Shown piece by piece: positions 1 to 11,515 of a DNA stretch of 64,000 bases; positions within the stretch are counted from its first letter, which is position 1, and every line of letters begins with the position of its first letter. Both the position numbers and the translations under genes were made by a program. The notes beneath the pieces were generated by a model that did no database searches, was not told the DNA's origin, and saw only the letters and a list, made by a program, of their open reading frames with translations. The DNA lies in NCBI GenBank assembly GCA_963920765.1, contig OY987245.1, positions 2,310,727 to 2,374,726 on the forward strand, written 5' to 3'. This DNA is from Ulota crispa (lineage: Eukaryota; Streptophyta; Bryopsida; Orthotrichales; Orthotrichaceae).

Positions 1-1512
1 TTTTGAAGTCAAAAAGCCAAACTATAAAGAAAAGCTGAGATTTTGATAAGCCATAGCTTATAATTTGTATGTCATTTTGCAACAAGATTTGAAAAGAGCG
101 TTTATCTTAGTCTTAGCTTTTTAGAAAGTCTTTAAACTTGAGATTTGAAACTTAGAGGAAAAAGTTATAAAAATGTGGACAATTGGAGGTGGCTGCCCTT
201 TTGTTAAGAGAAGGCCAAAATTTAGAAGAGCTACAACTTTTGGACGGTATAAAATTTTTTTTTCAAAATTTTAAGAGTGATAGTTTATTGTCATAAATTT
301 TTAAATTGTCTTTAATGATTTCATTTGGAATCTTATTGAAGAAGTCATAATATGTAGAAGTTGGTGGTTTAGGTGCTCTCTAAAAAAACTGAAGCTTACA
401 CTTTGATTGATTATAACTTTTGGATAGAGTTTTATTTTGAAATGAAAATTTTATAAGTTGTAGATAGTGGTATTATCTTTATAAATTAGTATCACATTTT
501 TATGGATGATGTGTAAAACAAAAGTTATAGAGGTTTATAGAGGCAATGTTTAGTTTGCAAAAAAGAAGAAAAGCCTCTACTTTGAACCCGCATAAATTTT
601 GAATAGTAATTTAAATTGAGTTGAAATTTTGAGAAATGTTAGAAGGTTAGAAAAGCTTTTCAAATTACTATTATACTCAACATTTGAATCTTTGAGCCAT
701 CTGTGGCACTAGATAGAAGGTCTCAACTTTTCCAGGACTTGTTATTTGTGATTTTCTCTGTTGTTTTTATTAAAATATGAAGATTTAAAGACATAAAGAC
801 TTGAAGATCTAAAGATATGAAGATTTCAAAATTAATGTTTTTGATTTATTTTTTATGAATGTGTGGAATGTGGCTTTGTTATTCCTAATCGATTTTAGAG
901 GCTCATTTGTCAATTCATTTCAATTTTGTTTTGTAAGCCTTATTGAATGCAGTATAGATTAAACCAAACTTAACCCCATTTATTGTCGTGGTGACAAAAT
1001 GAGATTGATCATCTACAGGGTCAAGACTTGCTATGTTCTCACGATCTAGAGTTTTACTCAGCAGATTGTGAATTTGATTTTAGAATCCTATTATACAAAT
1101 GACAACTTGTGTCTGCTGTCTCGATTTATCCGTCCTATATTCAGTGGACTCTTATTCCTACCTTGACTCTTATATCTCTAAAGCCAACCACAAAATATGC
1201 CAACGAAAGACTAAGATTGAAGATTTGAAGAATGAAGATCAAGACCGACAACAATTCTTACTCAGCGACGCATAATTGCAGCAAAACACCATGCGTGTTT
1301 TCAAGGCGCACTCCTCTCAACTCAACACCAGAAGCAAAAGATTTTTTTTTAACCAAATTATCTAATCTGAAATGGCTATAAAATACTAACGGTATTCTTC
1401 TATAAAATTTCCTGTTTCCAATTCAAGAAAATAAAAAATTCTAACAAAAGAGGTTAGCTAATATCTATAAAATAGAAATAGCTCTGTTTTCCTGAATTTA
1501 AAATTGTCACAT
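1..1512. other. AT-rich intergenic DNA, no gene seen
   Basis: No convincing open frame or element termini are visible. Around 776-830 there is an imperfect GA-rich iteration (GAAGATTTAAAG-like units repeated four or five times). The final 150 bases before the ORF at 1513 contain A/T-rich tracts including TATAAAA-like strings near 1377 and 1466, which could serve as promoter elements, but this is only inference. Confidence 0.4.
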
Positions 1513-2175
1513 ATGACCATGGATTCCAAAACACAGAATCTAAGTGAGATATTATCAGCGCCTAGCATCGTAGTTTGGCAGAGAGTAGATGTGCATCATA
1601 TATACTTCTGTTTCATGTTTGAAGGAACAGCAATTGGAAACGTACGAGCTATGAAATTGGAAGAGCGACGACTGAGGAAATTGTTTGATGTCCTCGAGCG
1701 CATAGTTTCAAACCAGCAGCCCTCTATAATTACCCAATTGCTTGCCATGATTTTGACTGATTTTGAAGGATCAGCGTCAATCGTCACTCACATAAAGGTA
1801 CGGCAAGAGAAGTCAAAAGTGAAAGTGTGGTTTTACCACTGTGTGAATTGCTTCCCTGTCTCCGACAATAACTTTTCTCCACCTGCTGTTGGGACACGAT
1901 TCAACGTCAACGTGGTCTTTTTGTTTGGATATGACGCAAAGCAAAACTACTTTAGCACCTACTTCAAAGGACCAAAGGCTCCAAGACCCTTCTACAGCAC
2001 GGACAACACGAAGGATTCCAACAACTTCTGGAAGAGGACTAATTTGCCGTGGATGAGGGTGAAGACTCCCGTTGACATGTCCCTCGAGCACATAACCGAT
2101 AACATAATTGTTGTAAATATTAACAGCAGTCCAGAATCCACACATCTCGGGCTGATGAAATTCAATGCATCATAA
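1513..2175 (+). CDS. Unrecognised protein, about 220 residues
   Basis: An uninterrupted frame of about 220 codons in AT-rich DNA. The first ATG is at 1513, and a second in-frame ATG two codons later (1519) sits in ACCATGG, the better plant initiation context, so MDSKTQNLSEIL is the likelier N-terminus. The frame ends at TAA 2173-2175, followed by an AT-rich stretch that could be a 3' UTR. The protein has mixed composition with many aromatic residues, a KLEERRLRKLFDVLERI helix-like segment around residue 50 and a conserved-looking core with GTRFNVNVVFLFGYD around residue 130. There is no signal peptide, obvious membrane segment or known motif. The residue mix looks like real protein rather than translated repeat. 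It could be a complete single-exon gene or one exon of a larger gene. I do not recognise the family and assign no function. Confidence 0.5.
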   Translation: MTMDSKTQNLSEILSAPSIVVWQRVDVHHIYFCFMFEGTAIGNVRAMKLEERRLRKLFDVLERIVSNQQPSIITQLLAMILTDFEGSASIVTHIKVRQEKSKVKVWFYHCVNCFPVSDNNFSPPAVGTRFNVNVVFLFGYDAKQNYFSTYFKGPKAPRPFYSTDNTKDSNNFWKRTNLPWMRVKTPVDMSLEHITDNIIVVNINSSPESTHLGLMKFNAS

Positions 2176-2233
2176 AACCTTCTAATTTAATTATATTTTA
2201 TATAGTACTGTAGTATAGGTGTGTTGACATCGC

Positions 2234-5164
2234 TTGTCAAATGTCTCTCAAGTCGGGCGAGCCAAGGTTCTCGAATTTGCATTCTCTGAACCTTGTAGGA
2301 AAAAAGCAAAGACCATCGGACGTCAAATTTGGGAGTTCCTCAGATCAGCGGATACTACAGAGGCTGATGATCTGGATGCTGATGTTCTCGAGGCTGTTGA
2401 TGCAGCTCCAAACCAAGTCCTAAAAGATCGGACAACAGGAGTATCAATCCACTCGGCCGGTTCTGGCGATCCCGCCTGGCAGCGGGACAATGATGTTGAT
2501 GTACAATATCTGAGCCACCTATCCGGGGATCCCCAACAGCTCCATCAAGGCTATCATGTGGTTGCTCTCATCAGGGGATCCCCCGATACATGTCAGTGTT
2601 TGAAACATACACAACAAAGTTCATTCATGTTCTAATTTTGCAGTTTAATTTCTAGATGCTCACAAGGAACCTTCTCAGCAAAGGAGAGGCGAGAGAAGCC
2701 CCACACGGTTGCTATCAAGGCACTCTACTTGCTCTCGCAAACCCGCGCAGCATCGTCTTGTTGTTTTAGAGGTTTGCCTTTTTGCTTGACCATTGGAAAT
2801 TCCTCAATGGGTTTACTGTCGCACTGCAATGCGTTTTTTTATCAAAGGATTTCTTGATGCCATGAGTCATTTGAATCAGTATACTTAATTCTGACTTTAG
2901 GTTCTAACCTTCCAAATCATTTTCAAAATTCGCCTCCAAAATCTCCACCATCGCGTAAGAATCAAGGCAATCAAAGCCCTTTGAATCAGCGCTAGAGTAG
3001 AGAACCCTCGGCTGAACGACAGATGCGGAAATTGTCTAGCTCCTCCAAATCCACCAAGGTTAATCATGACTCATCCACGGTCGACCAGGTTTGAACTCTT
3101 CATATCTTAAGCTTGTAGGTCAGGACATGGAATGATCAGCAGATGACTTTTATCGAGGGATCCCCGAATGCTGATCCATTTTGAGAGCTTTGATAACTAC
3201 TATCCGGAGATCCCCGATGTCTTTTCACGATGGACAGTAACCTTCTTTGATTATTATGATATTCATCAATTCTCATTGCATGTGCAGGATATGCCTCAAG
3301 TACAATCTTAGCAGCAGACTCGGACTTCGAGTCAATTGAAGCAAAAGAACATTGCCGGCCCCACCAACAAATCTCCAACTTGGAGGTCTATCGCAAGCCC
3401 GAAATCAAAGCGATGCCGGGGCATCTAAGAAGTCTGTTTTTACAAGGAAGACGCGAAGTTCGTCAAAGAGGCCAAATCGCCGACAGAAGAACCCTGCTCC
3501 ATCGGCTCGGCACGCCAAAGGTAGTGCCAAAAAGAAACAGCCGGAGGCCGAGGTGGATTGAACTTTCGACACTGATTATGACGCGGAAAAGTCAGATGTG
3601 TCTAGAAGAGCTGAACGCATACGTCATTGGTCACTTGTAACCAGGCGTCTGCCTCCCCTTGCAAATAGGTCGATCCCGTTGATTCCAGCCCCACTCACGT
3701 CTGACCCTATCCAAGTGGCTGCAACTGCACTTTTGTTGCTCTTAGTGTCCAACCAACCACAACCCGCTGTAGCCCCTTCTCAACAGCTACCTCCACATCT
3801 TCCCTTCGCTCCTGCAATTGTGTCTTCGTCCACTTCTCATGGAAGTCTAGGGGATTCAGATGCAGGCATCAATGCATCGGGGGATCCCTGGATACCCCGC
3901 GAACCCTTGCCTGATCCAGTAGATATTTCCATGGAGGAGTCCCAACCCAGTCCTGTGGAACTCATGACTCAAGAGGTTTGTTTGGACATGTTGAAGGACA
4001 TCCGCCCTTTCAATCCTCCACCTGCAACTGCTGGGCAGGCTTTTCCATATTCTGCGGTGGATGTTGGCACACCAAATGAAGGGCTGATTGTGACCATGAC
4101 TGACCCATAGCCCTTGAGTCCGTCAATTGCTCTTTCTGAGGGTGGTTTGGGTGTAGGTGATCTAATATTGTCTCACCAGGAGAAGCTCCAAATGATCAGG
4201 TCTAATTAAAACATAGATTCAGTCAACTCCTGTATTATTATGCCCAGTTTTTTTTTCTTAGGCTCTTTTTTCTATCGATTCATTCTAGCAAATTTGAAGC
4301 CGTGAGGCTGCTGCTATGATGAACTCACAATTCATCTTTTGACTTTGATATTTTTCAGGGAGTGGAACTAAACAAAAAGGATGAATTGGGTAGTCCTTCA
4401 GCGACAAAAATGAATTCATAGGATAGTGAGGAAAAGGAGGTGGAAGATGAAGAAGTTGCAGGTGCTGAGAATGACACCTTACTCTGAGATCGATATCGTC
4501 CCTTCAGGTTCCCGATTTGGTTTCCGTGACGCTAACTTCCTGGCATCAGTGTCCTCTGCAAAATTTACCAGTGCATATTCCTTTACAACCGATGCAGTTG
4601 AATGAGGTACCACTTTGTCGATATACAGTGGTTCTAGACTTGAACAGAGTTATGCTTCACAGATATAGAGCCCAAGGAAAGACCTGTTGTATCCAAAGAC
4701 CAGGAGCTATACGATTTTTGAATTGGTTGTACACTAATGCAATAGTCAGGTTCTAGAGCTGTGCTTCTCAATCTAACATGCAAGTTTTGATTGAACATTT
4801 GATGCTTAACGCCTCATTTGGTGAACTAGACGTCGCTACCTTCACGCAAGATGCTTGCATAGAGTCCTCTTACAGGAGTCATTGTAATCTAGATAAACCA
4901 TATTTTCTTAAAGATTTAAGGACGTACGCGAGGGTGTGCGGGCACAACCCAGCACTAGAGGACATTCTTCTAGTTGATGACAGTCTGTATAAAAATCTTT
5001 TGAAAAATATGTACTACGCAATCCACCCTCTTTCATGGGATGGGGATAAAAATGACACTTTCCTCATCGATCTATTGATTCCGTAGCTTGGCGGACTTTT
5101 CAAATCAAATCAACCTGTTGTTACCTATGTCAGGGAGAATCCGCTGCCGCGGAGCCAGAGATGA
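2234..5164 (+). pseudogene. FCP1/NIF-type HAD phosphatase-like pseudogene
   Basis: A relic of a multi-exon gene whose last exon encodes an FCP1 homology (NLI-interacting factor) domain, the HAD fold of RNA polymerase II CTD-type phosphatases. Visible in order are motif I VVLDLNRVML (about 4627-4656; canonical DLDGTL, so the second Asp is Asn), RPGAIRFLNWLY, SCASQSN, FLKDLRTYARVCG, motif III ILLVDDS (about 4963-4983), YYAIHPLSWDGDKNDTFL and a C-terminal VVTYVRENPL. The reading continues across in-frame stops: TAG 4754-4756 where FCP1 domains carry the Trp of W-S/T-x-A, and TAG 5084-5086 where a Tyr is expected. Upstream coding-like segments are 2234-2635 (acidic, no ATG in this frame), 3352-4200 (Lys/Arg-rich nuclear-localisation-like then Pro/Ser-rich, broken by TGA 3559-3561 and TAG 4108-4110) and 4359-4490 (acidic, TAG 4419-4421). 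Likely introns end in CAG at about 3289 and 4358. With at least five stops and the Asn in motif I it should be inactive. Confidence 0.7.
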
Positions 5165-6669
5165 TTAGATGTGGACCCGGAATTAGTGGAGAGCATTCGA
5201 CAGGGACTACCACCACAGTAGGACACCCCCTTCTAATGTAATCATCCAAAAATCCCTCAATGGTAGTATGTTTCATTAATGCTGTGTAGGATACCGCAAC
5301 GTCTGAGGGGGCTTCAATGTATATAGTATGAGTTGTTGTTCATAGTGATAATGTACATTTGGGAATGAATTATTCATGTTTATTCAATTGAAGACTTCAA
5401 AGTCAAACATCTATAACGACAATTTTTTGAAGCAATCTCAAGATAATATCTTACTTAAATTTTCTAACTATTTTTGTCTTGAATTAGTGTTACTTACATT
5501 ATTATTTTTCATGTTTTGGTTCTATCCCGTGCCATAGAATTGCTGCAGTTTTGGTTGTTTCATCTCTCCAACCATTGGGGAATCCCTTGATGGTACTATG
5601 AGTCTTCGATGTCTTCTAGAATTTTGAACATTTGAAGAGGCCTAAGTGTGTTTCGTATGATTTCTTGTTGACATTGTAATCAATCCATTTGGAATACTCT
5701 TGTCTTTTTTGATCACTTCACGAATTCCAAGTCTCATATTCATAACATATTTGTAGTGCACCGGTCTAGAGATGTACTCCTAGTGGTTGTATTTACGTAC
5801 AATTTTGTGATTCATTCACGCCTACTCGTTTCATTCACATGGTTGTGTTCTAGCCTATGTGTGAAAGTTGCTGCATTGTTAGGACTTTCTCCATTAACCA
5901 CATGATATGCTGATTGCTCTTATAATTTTCAAATTGATTAATTTGAATTCATTTGCTACTTACCTTACTTAGGTAGTACAGTTCAATGTTTGTATTGTAA
6001 ATTGGTTATGTACCCGCATTCACTTTTTGAAGTTACATTTCAATGTTTTGTTCATTGGATTCAGATGATTTTCTCACGCATCTCCTTTGAGTTTGTGATT
6101 TAATTTGTTTGGCCTTGTAAGTGAAATGCAATGATAGTATATTTTATTTTTACGGTATTTGTCGTTCTCCATTTATCCAGGGATCCCCCGATGATGGCAT
6201 GTTCCTTCAATCGTCATACTTGACTTTTTTGTCAAGTCTTGCATTCCTCATCTTTGATTCTCTTGTGAGGTTTTGTCGTTGGCAGTTCTTACACTACAGC
6301 GTCCTTGATTTCTACTCTACCAGATATGAACCACCCCGTGGTGGATATTTCCAACTTGACCAAATGACCGAATATCCCTTCTTTCTTCTTTCTTATTTGA
6401 TCTAGTGCTGATTTTTATTTGTATCATGTCACAATTATGACTACGCAAAGGCCTCACAGTTTTGTCATTCTTGTCTACTCCAGAGCCTTGCCGACTAAAA
6501 TATTGTTTCTCTTTTCATGGATATATCTTCTGAATGTTAGTCCCCTATTATACTTCAGAAATTCCCCATTTCTCTTGTATACCAGAAGTAAATGTTTGAC
6601 TATATGAAATCATCTACAACAGGTATTTTCATAAGATCATGTGCACAATATATCGGGAGATCCCAGTGA
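2519..6669. repeat. Dispersed palindromic GGGGATCCCC motif cluster
   Basis: Near-palindromes of the type ATCSGGGGATCCCCSGAT recur within 4.2 kb: about 2519-2539, 2569-2590, 3151-3169, 3201-3219, 3874-3893, 5573-5590 (GGGGAATCCC variant), 6174-6192 and 6651-6669. Each is flanked by A/T-rich, ATC/GAT-ending contexts. They overlap coding-like and non-coding parts of the FCP1-like pseudogene and the DNA after it, so they are not explained by a protein motif. Confidence 0.55.
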
Positions 6670-6819
6670 CTTAGACCGCCCCTCATTACCTTTCTTGCAT
6701 GTTTCTACACTTAGCGCCTTCTTATTGCTTACTTTAGAGAGATACCCCGACGTTTACAATCATGGTCGAGTCCAAAATTCCTCGTATAGTCCAAAAGTAG
6801 TTAAATATGACATTTAGCT
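5165..6819. other. Intergenic DNA after the FCP1-like relic
   Basis: No supportable gene. The first 200 bases may be the old 3' UTR. Open frames at 6121-6405 and 6419-6607 have low-complexity hydrophobic translations and no recognisable motif. The stretch carries three copies of the GGGGATCCCC-type motif. Confidence 0.35.
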
Positions 6820-6931
6820 ATGTTTGGGGTGACCTCCTCAATTCAAATTGGGGTGAGTATTTTGGATTGAGGTGAGCTAGTGAGGTACAAAATGGTACCT
6901 TTGTTTTTCCCAATTTACCTAATATGGTGTT
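6820..6931. mobile_element. Truncated AACACC-type MITE (right part)
   Basis: Only the right part of the 4-bp-duplication family is present: a GGATTGAGGTGAG-like stretch, GTACAAAATGGTACC, then TTTTTCCCAATTTACCTAA and the terminus ATATGGTGTT, followed by TTGT. The left terminus is not seen. Confidence 0.6.
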
Positions 6932-8945
6932 TTGTGCGATTCCCTGCAGTTGGAATGACTTTGATACAGTTTGAATTTGAAACAGAGAGAGCCTTCCAGT
7001 AAAGCATATGCATGCACGCACTTGTATACATATTTTACAGAGAACATGTATCGGTGTAGAGCGGCAGCAGGAGCATATGAATCTAGACTGGTGCTCTATA
7101 TGCTAGCAGAAACTGCAGTCTCTCAAGTCTGTCTCTCTCTCTCGCTTTCTTTTTACTTCATCTCCTTTGGAAGTGACAATACCACTACTTCCCTAGAAAA
7201 CAAAGAAAGAATATTTCTCAGTTCCGGCTCCCCTGGGCGGGGTCAAGGAACAGACACCTTACAACTTACAAGTCTTTTGAATTGCCTCATTAACATCCAC
7301 AGAAGTTGAGGCTCTTTTCTCTCAAGCGTATATGATCTCGGCCGGAGAGTTGATGCTATCGGTAGAGGGTAGGAGACTAGCAGTAGGAGAGATGGATAAT
7401 TCCCATGACTCCACGCATGTGCAGAGCTTATTATTATTACATGTAGCTACCGCTTGGCCTCGTGTTTGGTGCACTCCAGAATTGCAAAAATACTGCGACA
7501 GGTTGAGGTCGACATCCATCATTGTAGATTTGCTCGTTGATTTCATCCGATTAAAGGGGGCTGGACACAAACTCACGTCCAAAGAAAGCCCTCTGTTCTG
7601 GAGATTTCTAGTACGAAAGAATTTTGCAATTGATCTGCACTTTTGATAGAATTTTGCAGCTGTAACTTCACTGTTGCTAGTCACTGCGTCACTCTATTTT
7701 CTCATCGCCTGTGCTTTGACGACCAACTGAAAAGCGTAATCATTCATCGCCATCATGACTTGTTACCATGGCGAATTTTCGAGAGTGTGACTCTCTTGCA
7801 CTCAATCACCTCAGGCCACCTCAGAAGTCAGACCCACATTAACATGCATGCATGTGTACACGCGTCTATACATAAATATACTGGAGTTTGGAACTCTGAG
7901 CATGTTGCAGTCTTGCTTCTTTCACACCTGCCATTGTAATAATGAAGTCCATCTTTGGTTTTGTTTGCATATTGATCTTACTAACTTTGTTGTGCAGTGA
8001 AACAGCATTATGGTAGCAGCATCCATAAGTGTTGCGTCCCCATGTCCATCACCTGACAATGGCAGGGCTAATTAATAAAAAAACAAATGGTTGTGAGTGA
8101 ATGAGTGATGGATATGGGTGATGAAGTGATGGTTTTGTGTGACTAGCATGAGGTTTTGAGTACCCATCTCACTATTTAAAAACCAACAAGTCTTGTGATT
8201 AGCATCTCTTACACATGGTTCTTATAATTTCAGTGATTTTAGACTTTGAAAAATCTTTGTGAACAAATGCTTGTAATTGAAACCTTGAAATTGATACCAA
8301 TATTTTTGGTTTCCATTTCCTAACTTATAATATTTTTTCCAAAGTTAGTCAATTGTTTTACCTACTCCAAAACCCTTATTTCCACGCTTATGGGTGCGCC
8401 TACCTTACATATCCTACAACTAAGTTAAACAGTTGGGGATTTAGCAACTTGAGCATTCTTTCAGCAAACAGATACCCTGTCATTTCCTACAAGTTCTCTT
8501 TTATTATTTTCTGGCCATTAGATTCTTCCCCCGCCTTCTGAGCTACTCTCTCCATTATTTATGATGGTTCCACTTCCACTTGAGCCTAGGTACCTCGTAT
8601 TTCTTTCCAAAATTCTTCCAAAAGAATGGTGTGGTCTTGCAATGGGGTCCAACACTGGAATAAATGTGGCAAAAAGTCGGACCAATGGGCTTCTAGGTCG
8701 TGTAAAAAGCAGTGCAGAGATGTACCGTGTACCACATGGCTGACCTGCTGAAGTGGCCGACATCCTTATTCGCATCTTGAGTGCCCCAATCTCAGTTCTT
8801 TTTTTACTTTTTTTCACTTCTTTTCATGGTGCTTGCCGAACTCCAATCTCAGTTATTTATTTACGTATTTCTGGCACACTTCGTGACAACGAGCCAACGG
8901 CCTCCTATCTCAATTCAATTTGGAGCTTTCATTTAGAGCAGTGTT
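6932..8945. other. Intergenic DNA, no confident gene
   Basis: Mixed-composition DNA with a short CT-rich run near 7131-7145. Open frames on both strands (for example 7332-7646 plus and 7322-7684 minus) overlap each other completely, lack known motifs and cannot be told apart, so none is called. Slightly higher GC around 7200-7800 and 8520-8800 might mark old exons. Confidence 0.3.
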
Positions 8946-9400
8946 TTTTTTTTTTGGGCAATTTAAGGCCCAATTGCCTCAAAAAAAAAAAAAAAACTAG
9001 CTTCAAGCCTATAGGAAAAAAAGGGGGAGTTTTTTTCAAATAATGCCATATTGCAATAATGAAAATCGCATTGCAGCCTAGGCTTTCATAAAATCCTTAT
9101 CAAATTGAAAATTGATGTCATCATTTTAGAATTACTTGAGCATTTTAATTTTTTTGAGGTGTTGCCTAATCCAATTCAATACAATATTTAAGTAATGCCA
9201 ATAGTTTTTTGGATGTTTTCAAAAAATGATCAATGAATGTTATTTTTACCTATAAAAAAAATCCCATGATGCTCCAAAAATCCATGCATTGGAGCCACCT
9301 TCAGCTCCAACTAAAATAGGGGTGAAGCCAGCAAGCTACAAACCATTTTCAAAAAATGCCACCCAAGCATTGGTGAGAACCCCAAAAATGCTCTAAATTT
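8946..9400 (+). repeat. Dispersed repeat D, copy 1
   Basis: Matches 46987-47400 along nearly its whole length in direct orientation, with shared blocks such as ATTGCAATAATGAAAAT, GAGGTGTTGCCTAATCC and CTTCA(G/A)CTCCAAC. It begins in a poly-T tract with a short hairpin (GGGCAATT..AATTGCC). No terminal inverted repeat or ORF was recognised, so its class is unknown. Confidence 0.65.
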
Positions 9401-9466
9401 TAGAGCATTTGCACCGTTACACGTCAGGGTCTAACACATGCGGACACATGTAGTACTAGATACTAA

Positions 9467-10038
9467 GGGCATCTCCACCGGTGGCTCAAACACTCTCAAA
9501 GTGGATGAAAAGTGTTGAGGGCTTAAGGCCCCTCTCAAAATTCTCTTAAGACACTTTGGCCTACCGTATCTAGCAAGGGCCTTTCAAGACACTGAAGTTA
9601 ATGGAAAAAACAGTACTTTTGGGACTTTTGAGAATTAAGGTGATCACCTTAATCTGAGCTCCAGCATTTTTTTCGTACACATGCCCTCATTTGAGAGGAG
9701 GAATTTGGAACCTCGAGAAAAAATCTTAGCGGTTCAGATTGAATCTGATACCTTCAAATCCGGTTTATGATAACATTTTGGATTTAAGGTGGAGTACAAA
9801 ATGGGACCCTTGATTTTTCCAATTTACCTAATATGATGTTCACTATTCATCCTAAGTTTAGTGAACTTTATTCTTTACTTTCCTTAATAGGCAGTCATGT
9901 CAAATGATTATTTATGGGGCGTGTTGGAGTGCAAGACCACCTTTTCAAAGAGCAAGAGATTGAGTGGAGATCAAGGGGCTTGAGGGCCAACCAAACAAAT
10001 GGAAACCTTTGAAAGAGCTTGGACCAATGGAGATGCTC
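9467..10038. mobile_element. Tourist/PIF-like MITE H1
   Basis: Termini GGGCATCTCCACC... and ...GGAGATGCTC are inverted repeats flanked by TAA on both sides (9464-9466 and 10039-10041). The interior matches the element at 39095-39418 block by block (GTGGATGAAAAGTGTTG, ATTCATCCTAA, TTGGAGTGCAAGACCA). A second MITE (9594-9840) is inserted inside. TAA/TTA duplications are typical of PIF/Harbinger elements; no transposase is present. Confidence 0.8.
9594..9840 (+). mobile_element. AACACC-type MITE A2 nested in H1
   Basis: Flanked by the 4-bp duplication CACT (9590-9593 and 9841-9844). The uninterrupted H sequence at 39095-39418 lacks it. It contains the family's AAGGTGATCACCTT palindrome, GAGAGGAGGAATTT, CCTTCAAATCCGG and the right terminus ATATGATGTT. 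The left terminus has diverged. Confidence 0.8.
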
Positions 10039-10041
10039 TAA

Positions 10042-10603
10042 GTTCTTAGCAACATTCTTGAAATTGGTTTTGGGTGTTTTTGCCAAATGGCTATAACCAT
10101 GGGAAGAATGGAGCTATTATTGCAATATGGAAGGAAAATGGTAGAAGCACAATAGATAAATCACAAAAGAAAAAAAATAGAATTTTGGATATATCTCATT
10201 TTTGAAGTAGAGTACAACTTGCAAATTTAAAGGCAATTGTGGAGTTTAGAGATGGCTACTTTTGTTAATTAGTTAGTTGCAATTGCTAACAAATCTTGGA
10301 AGATGTAAAATATTTGCAATCGTGGTGCAAATTTACAAATGTTGTAAGACAAACATTGTGATTGTCAATAATTTGGGAGTTAAACCCAAGTTAGGTTAGC
10401 AAAATTGGCCATTTTGCAATATGAGATCTTTGCACATTAACAAAAAAAATCACTTTAGTATGTGTTAGAATTAACATTAGTAATGAAAAGTTGCAATTGC
10501 ACTTGCCTCAAACTCCACACTCCAGCTTTCTTTGCAAGTTCAAGTAAAATCCAATGGACATTTGGTTGAAGTTAAGGTTCAACTTTAGAATTGCAAAGCA
10601 TGC
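10042..10603. other. AT-rich spacer, nothing recognised
   Basis: No gene or element termini seen between the H1 MITE and the next TTAA element. Confidence 0.4.
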
Positions 10604-10607
10604 TTAA

Positions 10608-11511
10608 CCCTTTAGAGACCACCAAACCAAATTTTGGTTCAGCAAAGTGGTTTTTGGCGTATAGAGTAAAATCTCTCAACAATTTGGAAATTGGTCTTGA
10701 AGAACGCTTGTGATCACAAGAATTTTGCATCCAACCAAAAAAACAACAATGGAATTGTGTATGTGAGTTCATAAATAATGGTGTTTATATAGCATGGCCT
10801 CAAAATACGTATTCATATTTGGTCAAGGATGGATCAAAGCAACAGCACAATACACCTAACACCTAAGAAGAATGCCAAATTTCAATTATGCTATCCTAAA
10901 AAAATCCAGATTGCTCAAGAAATATGTTTGTATTGGTTTCCTATATGGTAGTAGTATAATTGTAGTATTTGAAGACCTATTGAAATGGTGCTATCATTTC
11001 ATCTTAAAAATTTGTTGTCATACATTTAAGGCCAAATTTTTATTGTTTTCACCAACTAGATTTCCATAGCATTTATCAAGTTTCTTGTAAAAATATTTTT
11101 GGGTAGCAAAGAAAGTGGGATTTTTACCCTTTTTGTCCACTTAGCTACGACTTGTGATTGCTATATTCATCCATTTTGTGTGAAACTAGTCTTATTGGAA
11201 AGGTGGGAAACACAACTTTTTAGAAATATAAGGCTCTTCTCAAGCAAAGCTCATATGAAGTCATAAGATCCAAAACCACACAAGCATGAAAACTAGAGAA
11301 TTCCCGCCTACAACTCACTCAATCATTATAGTATATCACCTCCAAAGGTAGATCTAAGTGAGATTTTGATACTTTATAGTAAACAAGGTCTACTTCTCAT
11401 TGGTACGGTTGGATTATTGAAATTGGGTCCATAATTGATTCAAACGCACATTCAAGTTTACTACCCTGGTTTCTAATAGATTTTGTGAGAACATGTGTGG
11501 TCTTTAAAGCA
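10608..11511 (-). mobile_element. TTAA element, subfamily F, copy 2
   Basis: Starts CCCTTTAGAGACCACC after TTAA (10604-10607) and ends near GTGGTCTTTAAAG before TTAA (11512-11515). Its interior is the reverse complement of 36958-37864, including the TTTTCACCAACTAGATTTCC and GAAATGGTGCTATCATTTC blocks. The short frames inside (10572-10772, 10872-11069) are not genes. Confidence 0.75.
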
Positions 11512-11515
11512 TTAA

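Noticed and set aside
4754-5086. TAG stops in the FCP1-like domain as recoded codons
   Set aside because: Other stops, including a TGA, occur in upstream segments and the intact genes here use normal stops, so nonsense decay is simpler.
7322-7684. Overlapping frames of 120 and 104 residues on opposite strands
   Set aside because: Neither has a known motif or clear codon bias, and they cannot both be real. There is not enough evidence to pick one.
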